From: Desulfococcus sp.
Lineage (GTDB): Bacteria > Desulfobacterota > Desulfobacteria > Desulfobacterales > Desulfosalsimonadaceae
Length of the DNA: 11,252 nt
NCBI GenBank assembly: GCA_024641805.1
Contig: JAHECJ010000025.1
Location: 1-11,252 of the forward strand
Direction: 5' to 3'
The position numbers and the translations under genes were made by a program. This document shows, piece by piece, positions 7,150-11,252 of this stretch (the first letter of the stretch is position 1; every line of letters starts with the position of its first letter). The notes below the pieces were generated by a model that was given only the letters and a program-made list of their open reading frames with translations, was not told the DNA's origin and made no database searches.

Positions 7150-7916
7150 TTCATCCAACCGCAATAATTGATCCCGGCGCAGAGATTGATTCCAATGTTG
7201 AGATCGGCCCCTTTTCGATTGTTCACAGGAATGTATCGATCGGGTCGGGGACCTTTATCGGGCCGCATGTAACCATTGACCCGTATGTGGAAATTGCGCC
7301 GAATTGTCAGATATTTCAATATGCATCCATCGGGGCGGCCCCCCAGGCAGTCAAGTTTAAGGGAGAAAAAACCTATCTGAAAATCGGCCGTAATACGGTG
7401 ATTCGCGAATTCGCGACATTAAATCGCGGAACCGAGTTCGGCGGCGGGGTAACCGAGGTCGGTGAAGATAATTTTTTAATGGCCTACACCCATGTGGCCC
7501 ATGACTGCAAGACCGGCAAAGGCGTTATCATGGCGAATAATGCAACCCTTGCCGGGCATATCACCATCGGCGATCATGTGATCATCGGCGGTCTGGTGGC
7601 CATTCATCAGTTTGTCAGAATCGGCGAATATGCCTATATCGGCGGGAAATCGGCAGTCGTCAAAGATATCCCCCCCTATGTGATGGCCGCAGGTGACCGG
7701 GCGACGCTGCACGGACTCAATAAAGTAGGGTTGCAGCGGCATGGGTTTTCCACCAACACATTATCACAGCTGAAAAAAGCCTATCGCACCATTTTCCGTA
7801 TTGGTCTGACCGTGAATGAGGCGGTGGACCGGGTTCTTGCGGAAGTTGAAAATATTCCGGAAGTCCTGACGCTGGTGAATTTCATCAAATCCACCGAACG
7901 GGGGATTACCCGGTAA
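7146..7916 (+). CDS. lpxA: UDP-N-acetylglucosamine O-acyltransferase LpxA
   Basis: LpxA catalyses the first step of lipid A synthesis, acylation of the 3-position of UDP-GlcNAc from beta-hydroxyacyl-ACP. The 256-residue protein starts MIHPTAIIDPGAEI, runs through left-handed beta-helix hexapeptide repeats to about residue 185, and ends in the helical LpxA C-terminal domain (GLQRHGFSTNTLSQLKKAYR). The catalytic histidine is H119 (in THVAHDC), aligned with E. coli H125; H138 (ATLAGH) and H154 (AIHQF) match the other conserved histidines. The residue aligned with the E. coli acyl-chain ruler G173 is glycine (G167), consistent with a long acyl chain. GGAGGA at 7135-7140, five bases upstream, supports the ATG at 7146, which overlaps the fabZ stop. 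If the nearby oxidoreductase is a GnnA, this enzyme might accept an amino-sugar substrate, but nothing in the sequence I can read decides that. Confidence 0.97.
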   Translation: MIHPTAIIDPGAEIDSNVEIGPFSIVHRNVSIGSGTFIGPHVTIDPYVEIAPNCQIFQYASIGAAPQAVKFKGEKTYLKIGRNTVIREFATLNRGTEFGGGVTEVGEDNFLMAYTHVAHDCKTGKGVIMANNATLAGHITIGDHVIIGGLVAIHQFVRIGEYAYIGGKSAVVKDIPPYVMAAGDRATLHGLNKVGLQRHGFSTNTLSQLKKAYRTIFRIGLTVNEAVDRVLAEVENIPEVLTLVNFIKSTERGITR

Positions 7917-7944
7917 TCTTAATTAAATATGACAGATTGCAGCA

Positions 7945-8763
7945 ATGAATAAGCGGATTGGATTAATCGCCGGAAGCGGGTCGTTCCCGATTATTTTCTC
8001 AAAAAAAGCAACTGATAAGGGATTCAGTGTCTTTGCCGTTGGCTACCATAATGAGACCGACCCGGTTTTGGCGGATTATGTGGAGTCCCTCGAGATTATC
8101 CATATCGGCCAGATCAAACGATTGATTAAGTTCTTTAAGGCAAATCGGGTCCAGGAAGCGGTGATGATCGGCGCGATTAAAAAGCCCGGGGCGATCCTTG
8201 ACATCCGGCCGGATATGAAAGCCCTTTCCTTGTTCGTCAATATGCGCAACAATACACATGATGACAGGATTCTAAGGGCTTTCGCGAAAGTGCTTGAAGA
8301 TGAGGGTTTCCGGATACGGTCGTCAACATTTCTTCTGCCGGAGCTTCTTGCGGAAGAGGGATGCTGGACAAAGCGGAAACCCACCAAAGAAGAACAGGCG
8401 GATATCGAGCTGGGCTGGAAAATGGCCAAGGAAATCGGCCGGCTGGATATCGGCCAGTGTGTGGTGGTGTCTAACGGCACCGTGATGGCTGTTGAGGCCA
8501 TCGACGGCACGGACAGCACCATTCGCCGGGGTGGAGGGTTTTGCAAAGGCAGTGCCGTTGTGGTGAAGGTCTGCAAACCGGCACAGGATTTTCGGTTTGA
8601 TGTGCCGGCGGTCGGGGTTCAAACCATCCGGTCCATGCATGAAGCCGGGGCAACGGTGCTGGTCATTGAAGCCGGGCGGTCTTTGATATTTGACAAAGAA
8701 GAAATGATTCACCTGGCTGATCAATGGGGAATTACCGTTATGGCGGTGAAAAAAGAGGCATAA
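7945..8763 (+). CDS. lpxI: UDP-2,3-diacylglucosamine pyrophosphatase LpxI (DUF1009 family)
   Basis: LpxI cleaves UDP-2,3-diacylglucosamine to lipid X and UMP, the step done by the unrelated LpxH in E. coli; it was characterised in Caulobacter crescentus. The 272-residue protein starts with the family pattern MNKRIGLIAGSGSFPIIF, has an N-terminal domain to about residue 130 ending near DDRILRAFAKVLEDEGF, and a C-terminal domain with GQCVVVSNGTVMAVEAIDGTD and the late motif DFRFDVPAVGVQTI. D219 there probably corresponds to the catalytically important D225 of the Caulobacter enzyme; this is from memory of the family, not an alignment. The ATG at 7945 has no clear ribosome binding site. It lies 28 bases after lpxA, so co-transcription is likely. 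Its placement between lpxA and lpxB, where the substrate-producing and product-using enzymes are encoded, supports the function. Confidence 0.94.
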   Translation: MNKRIGLIAGSGSFPIIFSKKATDKGFSVFAVGYHNETDPVLADYVESLEIIHIGQIKRLIKFFKANRVQEAVMIGAIKKPGAILDIRPDMKALSLFVNMRNNTHDDRILRAFAKVLEDEGFRIRSSTFLLPELLAEEGCWTKRKPTKEEQADIELGWKMAKEIGRLDIGQCVVVSNGTVMAVEAIDGTDSTIRRGGGFCKGSAVVVKVCKPAQDFRFDVPAVGVQTIRSMHEAGATVLVIEAGRSLIFDKEEMIHLADQWGITVMAVKKEA

Positions 8764-8802
8764 TCAATCAAAGGTTCTTGCAGAACTCAGAATCGAACAA
8801 TT

Positions 8803-8811
8803 TGCTATAAA
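8803..8811 (+). promoter_or_regulatory. Possible extended -10 promoter ahead of the oxidoreductase-lpxB pair
   Basis: TGCTATAAA at 8803-8811 is an exact TGn extension followed by TATAAA, in the 76-base gap after lpxI. No -35 sits at the usual distance (the nearest TTG-type hexamer, TTGCAG at 8778-8783, is 22 bases away), which extended -10 promoters tolerate. It could give separate expression of the oxidoreductase and lpxB. Motif-based inference only. Confidence 0.35.
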
Positions 8812-8839
8812 ATAACTGTATTTTAAGGGAATTCATCGG

Positions 8840-9805
8840 ATGAAAAAAATTCGGGCCGCCGTCGTCGGTGTGGGTTATCTCGGGAAATTCCATGCCGAAA
8901 AATATGCAAAAATGGATAATATCGAGCTGGTCGGTGTTGTGGACACAAATAAAGCTCAGGCAGAAGAAATCGCCCATAAAGTCGGGGCGCAGGCTTTCTC
9001 CGATTACAGGCAGCTCTTTGGCCGTGTGGATGCCGTCAGTATCGCCGTCCCGACACCGTTGCATTTTGAAATCGGAAAAACATTTTTAGAGCATAATATT
9101 GACGTACTGATTGAAAAACCCATCACGACAACCGTTGAAGAGGCGGATGAACTCATTGAAATTGCGGATAAAAATAATCTCGTGCTTCAGGTCGGCCAGC
9201 TGGAACGGTTCAACCCCGCGGTAACCGCAGTTCAGCATATTGTCGATCATCCGATTTTTATCGAATCCAACCGGTTGGGAATATACAAGGAACGCGGGAC
9301 AGATGTGAGTGTTGTGCTGGATCTTATGATTCATGATATTGATATTATTCTAAATTTTGTCCGTTCCGGAATCAAGTACTGCCATGCCATGGGGGCTTCC
9401 GTTGTTTCCGACAACATCGATATCGCCAATGCCCATATTGAGTTCGATAACGGCGCGGTCGCCAATGTGACGGCCAGTCGTATTTCAAATAAAAATGAAC
9501 GGAAAATCCGATTGTTTCAAAAGGACGGATATATCTCCGTCGATTTCGCCAATCGGTCGATTATTCATGTCCGGCCCGGGACCGGGGATAATAACTGTCC
9601 CATTCCCGGCATGCACCTTGAAGAAAAATGTTTTAAGGATGGGGATGCGCTGGAGGATGAAATCCGGTCCTTTGTCAACGCAGTTGAACACCGCGAACCG
9701 CCTGCCGTTTCCGGGCAGATGGGACGGGATGCACTTAAAATTGCGCTCAGTATTACCCAGCAAATCCGGATATCCGGCGGCATCTATTCAGGGCAAAATC
9801 CATGA
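8840..9805 (+). CDS. Gfo/Idh/MocA-family NAD(P)-dependent sugar oxidoreductase, GnnA-like by context
   Basis: This is a cytoplasmic oxidoreductase of the Gfo/Idh/MocA family, which oxidises or reduces ring hydroxyls of sugars and nucleotide sugars. The 321-residue protein has an N-terminal Rossmann fold with GVGYLG (10-15), a nucleotide-binding EKP motif (E92-K93-P94), and the C-terminal alpha/beta substrate domain with the catalytic pattern DLMIHD, giving D161 and H165. The ATG at 8840 is supported by AAGGGA at 8825-8830, nine bases upstream. It overlaps lpxB by ATGA and follows lpxI, so it belongs to the lipid A cluster. In Acidithiobacillus ferrooxidans, GnnA is a similar enzyme that oxidises the 3-position of UDP-GlcNAc before amination by GnnB, and its gene is also near lpxA and lpxB. 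No aminotransferase is present here. UDP-GlcNAc oxidation is a reasonable guess, but the substrate is unproven and the symbol is left blank. Confidence 0.9.
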   Translation: MKKIRAAVVGVGYLGKFHAEKYAKMDNIELVGVVDTNKAQAEEIAHKVGAQAFSDYRQLFGRVDAVSIAVPTPLHFEIGKTFLEHNIDVLIEKPITTTVEEADELIEIADKNNLVLQVGQLERFNPAVTAVQHIVDHPIFIESNRLGIYKERGTDVSVVLDLMIHDIDIILNFVRSGIKYCHAMGASVVSDNIDIANAHIEFDNGAVANVTASRISNKNERKIRLFQKDGYISVDFANRSIIHVRPGTGDNNCPIPGMHLEEKCFKDGDALEDEIRSFVNAVEHREPPAVSGQMGRDALKIALSITQQIRISGGIYSGQNP

Positions 9806-10953
9806 GCGTGTCATCAGTTCAAAAATGCGTGATGATCATAGCCGGAGAAACTTCCGGAGACGCCCATGGCGCGCATCTGGTTCGTGCGATGAAAAAAAAG
9901 GATCCTTCGCTTTTTTTCTGCGGCATCGGCGGGGACGCATTAAAAGCCGCTGGTGTTAAAATTCTGGTGGATGCCAAAGAACTTTCAGTGGTGGGGATTA
10001 CCGAAGTCTTTGCCAAAATCCCCAAGGTTTTGAATGGGATCTCGACAATTAAAAAAGTTCTGCAAAGTCTTCATCCGGATTTAATCATACTGATCGATTT
10101 CCCGGATTTCAATCTCCACATCGCATCCATTGCCAAAAAGCATAAAGTCCCTGTTTTATATTATGTCAGTCCGCAGATCTGGGCATGGCGTTCCGGGCGG
10201 ATCCGTAAAATCAAACAGAATGTCGATCATATGGCGGTCATTCTGCCTTTTGAAGAGGATTATTATACCCGGCACAATATCCCGGTAACCTTTGTCGGAC
10301 ATCCGATACTGGATTCCTATTCCCCGCTTGATAAAAAAAAATCTGATCATGGTGCGGCGCTGCCGCCGGTCATCGGTCTTCTTCCCGGTTCCCGGACGAG
10401 TGAAATCGCGCGGAACCTGCCGCTGATGCTGGCGTCCGCCAGTATCCTGCAAAACCGGTTTAAGGATATCAAATTTTTGCTTTCCATCGCGCCTGCCATC
10501 AGCAGGGAATGGGTCGAGTCATTTGTCAATCCATACCAAAACACATGCCGTATCGAACTGGTTCCCGGAAACATCCTGGAAATTTTTGAAAAAAGCACCC
10601 TGATCATTGCCGCGTCCGGCACGGTAACACTGGAAACAGCCATTTACGGCGTTCCCATGGTGATTATGTACAAAATTTCTCCGGCCAGCTATATGCTGGG
10701 CCGGGCGTTGATCGAAGTGGACCATATCGGTCTGGTGAATATCATCGCTAATGAGCGTGTTGTTCCGGAGCTGATTCAGGGGGATGCGTCGCCGGGGAAA
10801 ATCGCCAGCACCGTCAGTGATCTGCTGAATAACCCATTGGAACTCCTCCGCATCAAAGAAAAACTGAAACTGGTCAAGTCGAGGCTGGGAGAGGCCGGCG
10901 CATCTGAAAAGACAGCGGATATCGGATTGTCTCTGCTGACGTCGCATCCGTAA
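9802..10953 (+). CDS. lpxB: Lipid-A-disaccharide synthase LpxB
   Basis: LpxB joins lipid X to UDP-2,3-diacylglucosamine to form the beta-1,6-linked disaccharide 1-phosphate, at the inner face of the cytoplasmic membrane (glycosyltransferase family 19). The 383-residue protein is the usual size. Motifs in order are AGETSGD (14-20), IDFPDFN (98-104), SPQIWAWR (123-130), FVGHPILD, LLPGSRTSEI and the donor-site ASGTVTLETA. The ATG at 9802 overlaps the upstream stop as ATGA, which supports coupled translation; a later in-frame ATG at 9832 would cut closer to the first strand and is less likely. It directly follows the oxidoreductase, linking that gene to lipid A synthesis. No truncation or missing motif is visible. 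The product would go to LpxK for 4'-phosphorylation, which is not encoded in the window. Confidence 0.97.
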   Translation: MSVSSVQKCVMIIAGETSGDAHGAHLVRAMKKKDPSLFFCGIGGDALKAAGVKILVDAKELSVVGITEVFAKIPKVLNGISTIKKVLQSLHPDLIILIDFPDFNLHIASIAKKHKVPVLYYVSPQIWAWRSGRIRKIKQNVDHMAVILPFEEDYYTRHNIPVTFVGHPILDSYSPLDKKKSDHGAALPPVIGLLPGSRTSEIARNLPLMLASASILQNRFKDIKFLLSIAPAISREWVESFVNPYQNTCRIELVPGNILEIFEKSTLIIAASGTVTLETAIYGVPMVIMYKISPASYMLGRALIEVDHIGLVNIIANERVVPELIQGDASPGKIASTVSDLLNNPLELLRIKEKLKLVKSRLGEAGASEKTADIGLSLLTSHP

Positions 10954-11032
10954 GCAACCAGATAGCTGTTAAATTTTTTAATAAATTCTCCGCACAAAAC
11001 AATTTTGATACAATCCCGCCGCTGATCTGAGC

Positions 11033-11059
11033 TTGCAATGGTACAAAAAAATATATAAT
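11033..11059 (+). promoter_or_regulatory. Possible promoter ahead of the msbA-like gene
   Basis: A perfect TATAAT at 11054-11059 lies in the AT-rich end of the 147-base gap after lpxB. TTGCAA at 11033-11038 (4 of 6 matches) precedes it by a short 15-base spacer. A start near 11066 would give a leader of about 34 bases. In such AT-rich DNA a TATAAT can occur by chance, so the call is tentative. Confidence 0.4.
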
Positions 11060-11099
11060 GTAAAAATTATTAATTATATTCAGGATTTTAAATACTGTT

Positions 11100-11252
11100 A
11101 TGAAGAATGTCCATTTTAAAATCAACCCCCGCCAGAAACAACTGCTCGAATATATCAAAGGCAGCTGGTTTAAATTATTTCTATCCATGATCTGTATGCT
11201 GGTGGTGGCAGCCACGACATCGGCAACCGCTTTTATTGTCAAGCCGGTCATT
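11100..11252 (+). CDS. msbA: MsbA-type lipid A export ABC transporter, N-terminal fragment (3' end outside window)
   Basis: An open frame begins with ATG at 11100 and runs for 51 codons to the window edge without a stop. The translation starts MKNVHFKINPRQ, continues with a basic and aromatic stretch (YIKGSWFKLF), then a hydrophobic segment (about residues 28-48) ending AFIVKPVI. This matches the start of TM1 of MsbA-family lipid flippases, where the first helix ends in a similar LLKPLLD-like motif. MsbA moves lipid A core from the inner to the outer leaflet of the inner membrane, powered by ATP. The position right after lpxB agrees. The nearest ribosome-binding-like AGGA (11082-11085) is 14 bases upstream, so initiation may be weak or the exact start uncertain. 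The ATPase domain is not visible, so the assignment rests on a short fragment plus synteny. Confidence 0.75.
   Translation, partial: MKNVHFKINPRQKQLLEYIKGSWFKLFLSMICMLVVAATTSATAFIVKPVI

Noticed and set aside
7146..7700. Periodic ATCGG-like short repeats in lpxA (and lpxD) as a DNA repeat or CRISPR-like array
   Set aside because: The periodicity is 18 bases and follows the hexapeptide coding repeat of the beta-helix; it is protein-level, degenerate and in frame.
8773..8787. Small stem GTTCT-TGC-AGAAC after lpxI as a terminator
   Set aside because: The stem is only about five to six pairs and no T run follows.

Overview
The window is a contiguous envelope-biogenesis cluster from a Gram-negative, diderm bacterium. 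All genes recognised are on the + strand. The gene order (lysS, lolC, lolD, bamA, ompH/skp, lpxD, fabZ, lpxA, lpxI, a Gfo/Idh/MocA-type oxidoreductase, lpxB, msbA), the moderate G+C content and the use of LpxI instead of LpxH fit a deltaproteobacterium (Desulfobacterota, perhaps a Desulfobacteraceae-like sulfate reducer). That assignment is inferred from synteny and protein character; no taxonomic marker was compared.

Layout. Positions 1-579 hold the C-terminal end of lysyl-tRNA synthetase, cut by the window edge. A 179-base gap with a possible promoter and an inverted repeat follows. From 759 to 4982, lolC, lolD and bamA are overlapping (lolC/lolD by 8 bases, lolD/bamA by an ATGA-type overlap), which suggests one translationally coupled transcript. 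ompH/skp (5031-5561) and lpxD (5632-6657) follow after short gaps with good ribosome binding sites. fabZ and lpxA overlap by ATGA, lpxI follows after 28 bases, the oxidoreductase starts after 76 bases that contain a possible extended -10 element, and lpxB overlaps the oxidoreductase by ATGA. After 147 AT-rich bases with a possible promoter, the first 51 codons of an MsbA-type flippase run off the right edge.

How it works together. LolC/LolD release lipoproteins from the inner membrane. OmpH/Skp chaperones outer-membrane proteins across the periplasm and BamA inserts them. LpxA, LpxD, LpxI and LpxB carry out four steps of lipid A synthesis (LpxC is not in the window). FabZ acts on the same beta-hydroxyacyl-ACP pool that LpxA and LpxD draw on, and MsbA flips the lipid A core. 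The locus therefore combines lipoprotein, beta-barrel and lipid A assembly.

Most of this is well-known conserved machinery and I see no clearly new system. The item most worth a second look is the NAD(P)-dependent sugar oxidoreductase between lpxI and lpxB. It resembles GnnA of Acidithiobacillus ferrooxidans in family and position but has no aminotransferase partner (GnnB) in the window, so it could point to a modified lipid A sugar or to an uncharacterised role. The other candidates are small regulatory signals in the gaps.
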